Origin: DATBGO01 sp963840095
Lineage (GTDB): Bacteria > Actinomycetota > Actinomycetes > Streptosporangiales > Streptosporangiaceae
NCBI GenBank assembly: GCA_963840095.1
Contig: CAWIXN010000001.1
Coordinates: 186,001 to 250,000 of the forward strand
DNA length: 64,000 bases
Reading direction: 5' to 3'
Shown: in pieces, positions 45,934 to 55,675 of the stretch
Layout: every line of letters starts with the position of its first letter
Position numbering within the stretch: the stretch's first letter is position 1
Notes under the pieces: model-generated
Seen by the model: only the letters and a program-made list of their open reading frames with translations
Told to the model about the DNA's origin: nothing
The model's database searches: none
Translations under genes and position numbers: made by a program

Positions 45934-47293
45934 ATGCGGCTGACCGTGATCGGGACCGGGTACCTGGGATTCACCCACGCCGTCTGCATGGCGGATCTAG
46001 GGCACGACGTCCTGGCGATGGATGTGGACGCGGAGAAGATCGCGAAAGCGGAGCGGGCTGAGGTGCCGTTCTTCGAGCCAGGCCTGGAGTCCCTGCTGCG
46101 TAAGAACCTGGACGCGGGCCGCCTGCGCTTTACCACCTGCGGTGCGGAGGCGGCGGGCTTCGGTGACGTCCACTTCCTGTGCGTGGGCACGCCGCAGGCG
46201 GCGGACGGGGCGGCTGACCTGAGTTACCTCAACGCTGCCGTGGACGCGCTGGCCCCGCGTCTTACCGGCAGCTGCCTGATCGTCGGGAAGTCCACCGTCC
46301 CGGTTGGCACGGCCCGGGCAGCGCTCGAGCGGGTCAGAGCGATGGCGCCGGCCGCCGATGCGGTCGAGCTGGCCTGGAATCCAGAGTTCCTGCGTGAAGG
46401 CCTGGCGGTGCAGGACAGCCTGGCCCCTGATCGCCTGGTCTTCGGTGTGACCTCGGAATGGGGAGCCCGGATGTTGCGGGAGGTCTACGCGCGGCCGCTG
46501 GCCGCAGGTGTCCCCGGGCTGTTCATGGATCTTGAGACGGCCAAGCTGGTCAAGGTATCCGCCAATGCTTTCCTCGCGACGAAGATCTCGTTCATCAACG
46601 CCATGGCTGAGATCTGCGAGACCGCGGGCGCCGATGTGGTGCGGTTAGCGGAGGCGCTGTGCCACGATGAGCGGATCGGCCTGCAATTCCTGTCGCCTGG
46701 CCTCGGCTTCGGCGGCGGCTGCCTGCCCAAGGACATCCGTGCTTTCCGTGCCACCGCGCTGAGCCTGGGAGTTAAGTCGTCGCCGATCTGCTCGGCGAGG
46801 TTGACGCGATCAACTCAGGACGTCGCGCCCGGGTGGCCGAGATGGCCAGAGAGGCTGTCGGCGGCTCCCTGGCAGGCCGCGCGTTGCCATCCTCGGCGTG
46901 GCATTCAAGCCGGGCAGCGACGACGTCCGTGACTCACCCAGCCTGGACGTCTGCGCGCGGCTCACCCGGGAGGGGGCGACGAAACCGTTCATGACCCGGT
47001 CGCCATGTCCCAATGCGGCTCAGGTCAGCCCGGACCTGCGGTACGCCCGGTCTGTGCCTGACGCAGCCGAAGGCGCGCACCTGGTCATGCACCTGACCGA
47101 ATGGGCCGAGTACCGGGCCCTCGACCCGGTGCTGCTGGGCGGCATCGTTGCCCAGCGCACCATAGTTGACGCTCGGTGCGCCCTCGATGCGCGCCTATGG
47201 CGCGCAGCGGGCTGGACTCTCCGCGCTCCCGGACAGTCGCAAAGCACCAATGGTTACCTAGCCGGTCCGCTCGTAAACAAAGAAGTCGGCTAG
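45934..47293 (+). pseudogene. UDP-glucose 6-dehydrogenase, several frameshifts
   Basis: The N-terminal two thirds are intact: Rossmann VIGTGYLGFTHAVCMADLGH, HFLCVGTPQAADGAADLSYL, STVPVGTARAA, AWNPEFLREGLAVQDSLAPD, and the catalytic-Cys motif GLGFGGGCLPKDIRAFRA. Past ~46780 the frame shifts (DLLGEVDAINSGRRARVAEM), again near 46888 (ILGVAFKPGSDDVRDSPSLD), and two compensating changes near 46980-47010 scramble ~10 residues. Several indels argue for real decay. An intact family member is at 56931-58241. Confidence 0.8.
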
Positions 47294-47927
47294 ACTGGCT
47301 CCGGAATGCTGGCCGTCCGTAACCCGCGTCAGTCGCCACTGCGGTCGATTAGCTTCAATCCATGAGGAGAAACGACGATGCCGCACATGAGGGGCATCAT
47401 CTCTAATCGCGCAGCTGTTCGTCGCATAGATCACAACATAGGATCGCGCGGCGGCGAATAGATGGGCCATGTACGTTGCGAAGACCACATCCTCTGTTAA
47501 ATGAAAGATGACATCGAGCGAGGTAGCCAGATCTGCGACAAACAAGCCCGCGCGGTCGACGAAGCAGTCGCCGTCGTAGAGAAAGAAACTCTTGGTCGAG
47601 TCACCTGCGAAGCGGCGCTGACACAGCGCGATCGCAGTCCTGGATACGTCAAGTCCTATGTAGCGCGGATAGCTGGCCAAGGATAGCTGATGGCCATCGC
47701 CGCAGCCAAACTCAATTACAAGAAGTCACCCCTTTATCGGCGACGAAATTATTGAGAAACGCTGCCTTTGCAGCTGAAACGGCGCCGTACGATCCGGCAC
47801 CGCTAGTGCCGCCATTGGCATATCTTCGCTCCCAGTACATCGCGGAGCCGCTGAACTGAAGGCGCTGGCGGGCCATGGCAAGCGGCCGGATTTTCATTAT
47901 CGGACGTATTAGGTCCCTGGACTCCAT
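47258..47927 (-). pseudogene. SAM-dependent methyltransferase, one-base insertion
   Basis: ATG 47927 with AAAGGA upstream; the start MESRDLIRPIMKIRPLAMAR and GSAMYWERRYANGGTSGAGS are typical of EPS-cluster methyltransferases. At ~47726 an extra T breaks the frame just before SAM motif I (VIEFGCGDGHQLSLASYP). The rest continues in the next frame (YIGLDVSRTAIALCQRRFAG, VIFHLTEDVVFATYMAHLFA) to the stop at 47258. It overlaps the tail of the broken dehydrogenase. Confidence 0.75.
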
Positions 47928-48109
47928 GGTGGTCCTTTCGTGCGACGGTGCAGGATGCGATGTTAACATCCGCGCCCGCAATAGTGATGCGCACTCTGGC
48001 ATGGTAGCCGGATCGTTGCTGATTTTCTGACATTATATAAGACGATAGCTGCCTGGGATCATATGCAAAGCCAACCGCTGAGCGACCCGAGGATGAGTAG
48101 AATTCGATC

Positions 48110-48915
48110 GTGGTGAACATCAAGCATCAGGGGCTGGCAGCGCTCGGGAATCGTCTGATGAGCATTGCTGCACGGATCCGCACCGAGCGGAACCTCGGCC
48201 GCTGGAAGCGTGTCCAGCATATACCGGTGCAGATCGGGTCGCAATTACCCGTTATCGTGTGTACTTGGCGAAGAATCGAGCGACTCCCGCGGACGCTCGA
48301 GCTACTAGCCGCTCAAGACGTTCCAGTCCAGGCATGCATCTGGAACAACAGCCCGGAGCGGGACAGGGTGGATGCGGCGGCCGCGCGGGCGGGGATCCCC
48401 GTTTCCGTGTATCACAGTCCGCGTAACATCGGCGGCTTCGGCAGATTCTACCTTGCCCGGCAGGCTGCGGATGCCGGACATTCTACAGTTGTCTTCATCG
48501 ACGACGACCAGGACTTCGCGCCGGTCACTATAAGGCAGCTGCTCAGTAATCACCGCGCGAAGTCGCTGAGCGGTTGGTGGGCCTTCAGGTTTCCGCGAGC
48601 CGATTATAGCCAAAGAACGCCGCGTCTCCCGGCGAACCCGCCTCAGACGTGGGCACCGGCGGAACGGCGGCCGATGCTGCATATTCCAGGATCACCGGCT
48701 GTTCCAGTGCCCGCGCCGTTTCTGGTTCGTGGAGGATCTGTGGCTGTCTTACGTGGCTGACCATCTTGCTGGCTTTGATCTTTTCAAAGCACTGCGCAGT
48801 TCGAGCTGGTAGAAGACGGGCGCGATCAGTATTGATCGCTCGGCCATACCAAATGGGCCTTCCTGTGCTATCTCATTCGGCGTGGATGGAATCCAGTCCG
48901 GTACGGTAGCGCGGC
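48110..48915 (+). pseudogene. Family 2 glycosyltransferase, multiply frameshifted
   Basis: Frame 1 (48110 on) gives the GT2 start QLPVIVCTWRRIERLPRTLE, IWNNSPERD and HSTVVFIDDDQDFAPVTIRQ (DDD motif). After ~48620 homology moves to a second frame, then a third (IFQDHRLFQCPRRFWFVEDL then WLSYVADHLAGFDLF), then a further shift to QFELVEDGRDQY, which is followed by an in-frame TGA. Three or more lesions, so not functional. Confidence 0.75.
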
Positions 48916-48945
48916 TCCAGAATCGGTCGGTCCTCGGCATCGATC

Positions 48946-50231
48946 TTATAGCGACCGAAAGGCTGGCGTCGACGCGGGCCCGATCACCGCGCAGTCGTGG
49001 TCGCCAGGCGTCATGCCACGGTTCGCAGTAAGCCCAATGGCGGCGGCTAGCGCGTCCGCACGGCAGGACCAGGTATGACGGGCGGCGAATTCCCGGCATG
49101 CCTGCGCCTGACCCGGTTCCCTGACCACTTGACCAGTATCCGTATGGTCTGGCGGCCCGGGTCGCCGACGATGTCACGCACGGCGTTGACGAAGCCTGCG
49201 CGATCGGCGGCGAGAGCGAGGATTCGACCCGGCGGGAACGCTCGCTCGCTGCTCGTGAGATCGCCGAGAAGCCACCGGGCCGCGGGGAGGTCGGTACTGA
49301 CTGCCGGTCGCCCTGCAACGAGATAGTCTAACGTCTTGAGCGGGAACGAAGCACGATTGAATGGGTTATCCAGATATGGTGTAATGCCGATGTCTGTGGC
49401 TGCAATATACGAGGGCGCCAGTTCTTCTGGCACGCGCCCGACATAGTGCACGCGTGGGCGCGTAATGAGCTCTGCAAAACGTCGCTGTTCCCATTGCGAA
49501 TGGTGCGGGCCGACTAGCAGCAGGGAATACCCTGCATCAGCAATGGCCTCAAGAAGATCCATGTCGATCCGAGCGTTGAGTCGGCCGACCAAACCGACCA
49601 ACGGGCGCGGCAGGTCCATGATGAGCCGGGGAATGCGATCGGCGCTGCCTGCGCGGGAGTGCAGCCATTAGGTATCAGAGGTACTGGGCTACCGCGCAGG
49701 GCCGACCACCTCTCGGCCAGGAGAGGCGAAAGGGCCGTCACGAGTCCGCGTTGGTGACAGCCTTGCGTTCCTGGGCGCGGATCCATCGCGCCGACACCCC
49801 CATGAGTTCTGCGCCCGACACGAAGTCGTCGGTGCCGTGCAGCACGCTGACGATCTCGCTGCCCCACCGGCCTTGCACGTCGTGCAGATTGGTGGAAACT
49901 ACGGCAAGAGGGGTGATATTCATGCGGCGGATCGCCCAACGGACCTGAGCGCGAATGAGTGGTGCTGTGGTGACCCGGATTCCGAGGCGGGTCATGCCCG
50001 GCACAGCAGCTGGCGTAAGCCTGGCGACGCGCTCGCTCAGGACGCGGAGTACCGGCCGGGCTGTCCGGGCGGCACCTAGGCGACGCTGAGCCGGGTAAGA
50101 AGCGAGACCGGGGGGTCAACCCACAAGATATTTGCATAGCGTTCCATTTCCTTGGTCATGCGCTGGTCAAAGCCGTGATCATCCCACCGCTTGTTCGCCA
50201 TCCAGACGACATATTGAGCACCTCCGCTCAT
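48946..50231 (-). pseudogene. GT4-like glycosyltransferase, multiply frameshifted
   Basis: ATG 50231 starts MSGGAQYVVWMANKRWDDHG then ILWVDPPVSLLTRLSVA, followed by a stop and resumption in other frames: VLSERVARLTPAAVPGMTRL, VSVLHGTDDFVSGAELMGVS, RGSPVPLIPNGC, and the C-terminal domain at 49047-49619 (PLVGLVGRLNARIDMDLLEA, DIGITPYLDNPFNRASFPLK). The last segment (ACREFAARHTWSCRADALAA) is in yet another frame. Paralog of the intact gene at 38916-40109. Confidence 0.78.
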
Positions 50232-50458
50232 GACGTCGCCTCCCCGGCGTCGCCGCTGAGAGCCTCGGGGGTTAACCCGGTACTTGCCTGGTCGTGGCTG
50301 TGGGCCTGACCGGTGATGGTGCCATCGGGATGGGATGCGATGGTGTCATGACTCATGCTGCGGTGCTCTTCTGGCTCCCTGATGACGGGCCTGCCGAGGC
50401 CGTGATCTTCCCAGCGCCCGTTTGCCATCCCGACGATGTCATGGTCGTCGGCATTCAT
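50228..50458 (-). CDS. 76-residue ORF between flippase and glycosyltransferase
   Basis: Starts in an ATGA overlap with the flippase stop and ends in an ATGA overlap with the ATG of the next gene, the pattern of a real operon member. It begins MNADDHDIVGMANGRWEDHG; the part VGMANGRWEDHG resembles VWMANKRWDDHG of the downstream GT4 at DNA level too, so it may instead be the decayed start of a duplicated glycosyltransferase. The rest is hydrophilic, His-rich and unrecognised. Confidence 0.45.
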   Translation of the reverse strand: MNADDHDIVGMANGRWEDHGLGRPVIREPEEHRSMSHDTIASHPDGTITGQAHSHDQASTGLTPEALSGDAGEATS

Positions 50459-52206
50459 TTTGTTTGCTCCTCCCGGACGCTGTCATGGAGAATCTCGGCA
50501 GTTGCGCCCATCAGCTGGCGGCCATAACGATGATCCCTGGTCAGGGCCGATGCTCCGGCAGGCTGCCGGTGGGCCGGGAAGGCCGGATCCCAGCGCAATG
50601 CGGCGACCGTCTTCCAGTACAGCGGTTCGGTGAGTTCCGGGCGCGAGAGCGGATACCACAGGAAGTCGGTCGCCGGGCGTTCCTCTGCCGTGACCCTGGC
50701 CGTGGCCTTGGTGTTCAGCACGTCCCCGGCGCGGACCGTATCGCCTGGGACTGGCGTGGTGTGCGCCGCGATCGCAGCGTCCGCCGCAACCGGTTTGGCC
50801 GCTGATGACCGGAGCAAGGCAAGAACAGTCCGCATGCGGTAGATGAGCAACCCGACGACGGCCAGGGTGGTTACGCCGCTGGTGGCGAGTGCCGTGAAGT
50901 CATTCGGGGCCACCTGCGCCGCTCCGAACGCGAGCAGTCCGGCGAGGGCAGCCCCGGTGAACGGAAGCCACAGGTGGTTGCCGAGGTCACGCAGCCGGAT
51001 GCCCACTTTGCCGAATTCAGTCAGGTACAACGGGAGGACACAGCCCGTTGCCACCCCGAGCTCGGCCACGCTGGCTCCGAAGAGCCCGTCCGTGCGGGCT
51101 CCTACGGCGAGCGCAGCCACGAGTGCCAGCAGCCATATCAGCTGAGAGATGAGGAGGAAGCGTGACCGGGCGAGCACCACGAATAGGTCATAGCCGAGCA
51201 GAAAGAATACTTGCACGCCCGCAAGCAACGCTAGGCAGAGCAACGGCTGCGCGGCGGGCAGCCAGCGGGTGCCGTAGACGAAGCTGATCAGCGGCCTGGC
51301 TGAGCCGCCAATGAGCAGGCATACCGGCAGGGCGACCGCACATAGGAGTCCGGCAGCGGACAGCACGGTGTTGCGCATGGCGGTGCCATCGTGCTGCAGC
51401 CGCGCGAGCACGGCCGGGCCCACATTACGAACCGGCTGGGAGAACATCGTAATCGGCCAGCTGGCAAGATTCAGCGCGAGCACGTAGAAGCCCAGCGCTA
51501 CCGGGCCAAGCAGATGACCGACGATGACCTGGTCCACACTCATGACGGCGAATGCGATGAGATTCGCTCCGGCCAGCGGCAGGCCGAATCGCAGCAAGGC
51601 CCGCGCCTTGACTGGGTTGAACCCAAGGCGCAGCGATTCCGGCGCGAACCTCAGCAGCAGGACTGCCCCGGCGGCGCCTCCGGCCACCCGGCCGATCGCG
51701 AGGCTCATAGCCCCGAAACCTGACCACGCCAGGGCGACGGTCACGCCCGTGCTGAGCCAGACGTTCACCTGATCTGCGATGGTGCGCTGACCCTGCCGGA
51801 AGTTCCGTTGGAGCAGCGCAGCGGGCGTATTGGTGAACCCGTCCGTCAGGACCGCCATGGCCAGCACCCGGACAACGATGGTTGCGCCGGGTGCCCCCAT
51901 CGCCGAGGCGTACGCGGGCGCGGCGAAGAAACAGCCCGTGTAGATGATCGCGCTGACGAGCAGAGAGATCGTGGTTACGGTTGGGATGATTTCGCGCGGA
52001 TCTCCCGGCCACCGCACGATCGCCAGACTCACGCCGAGTTCGTTGAAGTTCAGCAAGGCCACCAGCGCGACGTAGGCGACCGCGTAGGTGCCGAATGCAT
52101 GCGGGCCAAGCAGGCGGGCGAGCATGACGCCGATCCCGAACAAGCTGACCTTGTTCAGTAAGGTGCTGCCGAAACTCCAGCCCAGGGCGCGGGACGCCTG
52201 GCCCAT
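50455..52206 (-). CDS. Polysaccharide flippase (Wzx/PST family)
   Basis: 583 residues from ATG 52206. Twelve to fourteen membrane helices; family features LGWSFGSTLLNKVSLFGIGV, MLARLLGPHAFGTYAVAYVA, GVSLAIVRWPGDPREIIPTV, LAGANLIAFAVMSVDQVIVG and HLLGPVALGFYVLALNLASW. It flips lipid-linked repeat units across the membrane. An unusual hydrophilic C-terminal extension of ~110 residues follows the last helix (DFLWYPLSRPELTEPLYWKT, GRQLMGATAEILHDSVREEQ), perhaps a docking tail. Downstream genes overlap it. Confidence 0.88.
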   Translation of the reverse strand: MGQASRALGWSFGSTLLNKVSLFGIGVMLARLLGPHAFGTYAVAYVALVALLNFNELGVSLAIVRWPGDPREIIPTVTTISLLVSAIIYTGCFFAAPAYASAMGAPGATIVVRVLAMAVLTDGFTNTPAALLQRNFRQGQRTIADQVNVWLSTGVTVALAWSGFGAMSLAIGRVAGGAAGAVLLLRFAPESLRLGFNPVKARALLRFGLPLAGANLIAFAVMSVDQVIVGHLLGPVALGFYVLALNLASWPITMFSQPVRNVGPAVLARLQHDGTAMRNTVLSAAGLLCAVALPVCLLIGGSARPLISFVYGTRWLPAAQPLLCLALLAGVQVFFLLGYDLFVVLARSRFLLISQLIWLLALVAALAVGARTDGLFGASVAELGVATGCVLPLYLTEFGKVGIRLRDLGNHLWLPFTGAALAGLLAFGAAQVAPNDFTALATSGVTTLAVVGLLIYRMRTVLALLRSSAAKPVAADAAIAAHTTPVPGDTVRAGDVLNTKATARVTAEERPATDFLWYPLSRPELTEPLYWKTVAALRWDPAFPAHRQPAGASALTRDHRYGRQLMGATAEILHDSVREEQTK

Positions 52207-52346
52207 TAAGGTGCGTTCATCAGCCAGCTTCCGTTTCGTCCTGTGCTGCGGCGGGCGCCGCCTGGCCCGGACATAACGGCGACGGGCGCCTTGGCGCGGA
52301 GCCCCCGCGCATGCCGTTGAATGGTGAGCTGAGTCCTCGCTGGCTC

Positions 52347-53519
52347 TCACGGACCGAGGTCCGATGACGCCTGGACCTGCAGCCGCGCGGCCGGATCCAC
52401 CAGGGTGTCGGTAGGCCGCAGTCGTTCCGCGCTCCCCGGGGCGTCCGCGAGCAGCGCTGCCGCTATGCGGTGCCCGGCCCGGCCGTCCCACAGCGCTGGC
52501 CGCCGAGGGGGCGGGGGAGCCGCGAGTACCTGGCGCGCTGCCGTGACGATCCGGTCAGGGTCGCGTCCCACCAGCCGGTTCGTGCCCTCGGTCAGGGTGA
52601 TGGGCCGTTCGGTGTTGTCTCGCAGGGTAAGGCACGGGACCCCGAGAATGGTGGTTTCTTCTTGCACGCCGCCTGAGTCGGTGAGCACCAGGCGCGCCGA
52701 TGCCTGGAGCGCGACGAAGTCGAGATACCCGGCGGCGGGTATGACGCGCACCCGCCTGGGGCGCCCTGCGCTTTGCAGCTGGCCGGCCAACCTGGGGTGG
52801 GCGGGCAGTACAAGCGGGCACAGCCGCGCGACCTCGTCGAGCGCCGACAGCAAAGTGGCCAGCATTGCCGGGTCATCCACGTTCGCTGGCCGGTGCAGGG
52901 TGGCAACGCCATACCCGTCAGGTTCGAGCCCGAGCCCCGCTAGGGTGCCGCCGCTTGACGCCCGGTCCAGGTTGGCCAGCAGCGTGTCGGCCATGACGTT
53001 GCCGACGAGGTAGATCTGGTCGTCTCGGTAGCCCTCGGCCTGCAGGTTGGCGATCGCGTCAGGGGATGGTGCGAAGAGGTAGTCGCTGAGCCGGTCGGTG
53101 ACGGCGCGATTGACCTCTTCGGGCATCGACCAGTCGCGGCTGCGCAGCCCGGCTTCCACATGCGCGAGCAGGGCGCCCGACTTCGCGGTGACCAGCGCGC
53201 AGGCCAGGGTGGAGTTCACGTCCCCCACGACAACCACCACGTCCGGCTGTATCTGTGCCAACACCGGCTCGTATGCCGTCATCACCCGGGCGGTCTGAAC
53301 CGCGTGGCTGCCCGAGCCGATCCCTAGGATGCAGTCAGGCCTGCGGATCCGGAGGTCGGTGAAGAAAACGTCATTCATCGAGTGGCCATAGTGCTGGCCG
53401 GTGTGGACGAGGATCACCTCCGCGCCGCGTTCGGTGAGCGCGTCCATGACCGGCTTGACCTTCATGTAGTTAGGACGCGCTCCCGCGACGCAGACGACTC
53501 GCGCCGTCCGGGGCGTCAT
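52347..53519 (-). CDS. wecB: UDP-N-acetylglucosamine 2-epimerase (non-hydrolysing)
   Basis: 390 residues from ATG 53519. Motifs of the epimerase: VVCVAGARPNYMKVKPVMDA, VHTGQHYGHSMNDVFFTDL, VVGDVNSTLACALVTAKSGA, HVEAGLRSRDWSMPEEVNRA, DYLFAPSPDA, THLHRPANVDD-like ATLHRPANVDDPAM, and LTDSGGVQEETTILGVPCLT. It interconverts UDP-GlcNAc and UDP-ManNAc, supplying ManNAc to EPS or teichoic structures; the dehydrogenase at 56931 could oxidise the product to ManNAcA (inference). Confidence 0.92.
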   Translation of the reverse strand: MTPRTARVVCVAGARPNYMKVKPVMDALTERGAEVILVHTGQHYGHSMNDVFFTDLRIRRPDCILGIGSGSHAVQTARVMTAYEPVLAQIQPDVVVVVGDVNSTLACALVTAKSGALLAHVEAGLRSRDWSMPEEVNRAVTDRLSDYLFAPSPDAIANLQAEGYRDDQIYLVGNVMADTLLANLDRASSGGTLAGLGLEPDGYGVATLHRPANVDDPAMLATLLSALDEVARLCPLVLPAHPRLAGQLQSAGRPRRVRVIPAAGYLDFVALQASARLVLTDSGGVQEETTILGVPCLTLRDNTERPITLTEGTNRLVGRDPDRIVTAARQVLAAPPPPRRPALWDGRAGHRIAAALLADAPGSAERLRPTDTLVDPAARLQVQASSDLGP

Positions 53520-53741
53520 AGGGTCTCGGCATTCGCGCCGGAGGCGGCCCGGCAGCAGCCCAGCCCGGGGCCGACCACCACGACGCTTGTCATATACGCG
53601 CACCCCCGGCGATGCCTCCGCAAGCAGGGCAACGTGAAGTAATATTTCGATTACATTGTGTTAGATCGTAGCGCCGGACCATCGCGTCGTCCGCGCTTTC
53701 GGGCCGGAAGGCATCCGATGCAGGTGGAACCTGGCGTATGG

Positions 53742-54602
53742 TCACCACATCCCGGACATAGCCGCCCGGCGCACGCCGACCGACGTGCGAGATTTCGCTG
53801 AGATCATGACGGCTACATCATCGGCGGGCATGGCACGAAGGAACTGCCGTGCTCCCTCTAGGCTGAGCGGCGAATGATCCCAGTAATTGTGGCAGCGCAT
53901 CGATTCCACCGGACTGACATCCGAGTGCTCACCAGGAACCTCGTCAACAAAAACGCCGTAGAGCGTGCATTCTGAGATGTGCGGCTGGGCGGCAAACGCG
54001 TGCAGCCAGGGGCGCCCGGTGATCTGCTCCAAGCGCGCCTGCATGGCGAGCACCGTGCGGCGTGCCCAGACATTCGGCGACTGGATGTAGTCCGGCAGCG
54101 GGGGCCGCGCGGGCGGGACGCCGAGCAGCGTGCGGGCGACATCATGCCAGATCAAATGGCGGGGGAGGCTCTCGTCGACGCCCGCCTCCTTGCGGTAGAG
54201 GCAGATGCGGCCATCCCGCTGAAACGTCTGCGCCGTGACCGGGCGGACGAACACGACATCCGAGTCGACCGTGAGCAGCACGTCCGCCTCGATCTGGGCG
54301 GCGGCCTGAAGCTTGACCGCCTGCTGCATCACCCAGCCGCGTACTGGGGGGAACGGCCGTCGCAGGTTCACCCAGAGGTTCAACCGGTCCAGCCCAACGA
54401 AATATCTCGGTATCAGCTGATCAACGGACCACACGATGGTGCGCGGCCCGAGGAGCGAGCGGAACAGTCCGACGTCACGGTGCGGCACGATGATGTAGTG
54501 CGTGGTCGAGGCCGGGGTGTGCGCCAGCATTGACGCGTTCAGGTCCCGGCAGAGCTCGAAATCGGGCGCATAACTCGGGGTAATTACCGCGAGCGCTGCC
54601 AT
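53742..54602 (-). CDS. DUF6492 family protein (glycosyltransferase-like)
   Basis: 286 residues. AALAVITPSYAPDFELCRDL at the start, HYIIVPHRDVGLFRSLLG, VQQAVKLQAAAQIEADVLLT with TVDSDVVFVRPVTA (a DxD-like motif), and CTLYGVFVDEVPGEH. This layout is that of DUF6492, frequent in EPS clusters and probably a GT-A-type glycosyltransferase. Its start overlaps the upstream GT2 gene by 19 bases; last gene of the four-gene operon that starts at 58241. Confidence 0.82.
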   Translation of the reverse strand: MAALAVITPSYAPDFELCRDLNASMLAHTPASTTHYIIVPHRDVGLFRSLLGPRTIVWSVDQLIPRYFVGLDRLNLWVNLRRPFPPVRGWVMQQAVKLQAAAQIEADVLLTVDSDVVFVRPVTAQTFQRDGRICLYRKEAGVDESLPRHLIWHDVARTLLGVPPARPPLPDYIQSPNVWARRTVLAMQARLEQITGRPWLHAFAAQPHISECTLYGVFVDEVPGEHSDVSPVESMRCHNYWDHSPLSLEGARQFLRAMPADDVAVMISAKSRTSVGVRRAAMSGMW

Positions 54603-55675
54603 AGAGTCTCATCCTCCCTGGGCGGCTTGGAGGGACCGCTGCCGCGCGGGAAGGGCTCTGCAACATCCCGGGGAACGGCGGATAAGGCCCCTGAAGGAAC
54701 CTGCAGATCGGCAACGAGCTTCGGCCAGCTAGACCGGCGCAGGGCACATCGCAGCGCGATCCGGTGGCCCGCCTTGCGTGATCTCAGCAGCTCGTGCAGG
54801 ATCACCGTGGCGCGATAGGCACGAGGCCACCGCCGATGTTTTTCCATATATCGGATCCGGTTGACCGCGTTCAGCGCCAGCAGCGCATTCGACTGCCCTG
54901 AGCCTGCGCCGCGGTGGCGTACGCGCGCGGCAGGCAGGTACTCGACGCGGAATCCGGCCGCCCGGGCCCGGGCCCCATAGTCCGTCTCCTCTGAGTAGAG
55001 GAAGAACCGCTCATCCCACCGTCCGACCACCCGATCGCACGAGGCCGAGATCAGCAGGGCTGCTCCTACCGCCCAGTCGACGGCATGCCGATGGCGGTAC
55101 GGCGTCTCGTCCCGCACCAACTCGCTGAGCCAGCCCGGCCGACGGCCCATCCGGCCGCCCAGTAGCCCGTCCCCGATGGCCCGCGCGAGGGTCGGATTAC
55201 GGCGCAACGACCAACACCGGTGCCCATCGGCGTCGAGCAGCATCGGCGCGACGATACCCACGCGCGAATCCTCAAGCGCGGCGACCATCTCACGAAGCGC
55301 GCCTGGCTCGAGCACCACGTCGGGGTTGAGCACGAGCAGCGCTGAGTATTCTCCCGCGTGCTCACGGCCGACGTTGATTCCGCCGGCATACCCGAGGTTG
55401 GCGCCGGTCTCGACGCATCTGACGCCGGGAAAGGCGCGCACGAGGTCGACAGTGGCGTCGCGGGAGCCATTGTCCACCACGACCGTGCGCAACGTGATCC
55501 CCGCGGCCGCCGCGGGCAGGGATTCCAGCAGTCCGACCACGTCGCGTTCGCTGTTGTAGGTCACGATGACGATGGAGCAGTCGACCCGCCCGGGACCGCC
55601 TGCCCCGCGCGGCGGTCCGCTGGCGACCGCCGAGCCGTTTCCGCCGTTATCCGCCGCGCGGCCCGCGTGGCTCAC
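54584..55675 (-). CDS. Family 2 glycosyltransferase (rhamnosyltransferase-like)
   Basis: 363 residues from GTG 55675. VDCSIVIVTYNSERDVVGLL, TVVVDNGSRDATVDLVRAFP, ANLGYAGGINVGREHAG and LLVLNPDVVLEPGALREMVA (DxD-type), then WAVGAALLISASCDRVVGRW, DERFFLYSEETDYGARARAA and a C-terminal basic region. Proteins with this pattern often transfer rhamnose or galactofuranose. The start overlaps the GT4 stop (GTGA). Confidence 0.88.
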   Translation of the reverse strand: MSHAGRAADNGGNGSAVASGPPRGAGGPGRVDCSIVIVTYNSERDVVGLLESLPAAAAGITLRTVVVDNGSRDATVDLVRAFPGVRCVETGANLGYAGGINVGREHAGEYSALLVLNPDVVLEPGALREMVAALEDSRVGIVAPMLLDADGHRCWSLRRNPTLARAIGDGLLGGRMGRRPGWLSELVRDETPYRHRHAVDWAVGAALLISASCDRVVGRWDERFFLYSEETDYGARARAAGFRVEYLPAARVRHRGAGSGQSNALLALNAVNRIRYMEKHRRWPRAYRATVILHELLRSRKAGHRIALRCALRRSSWPKLVADLQVPSGALSAVPRDVAEPFPRGSGPSKPPREDETLWQRSR

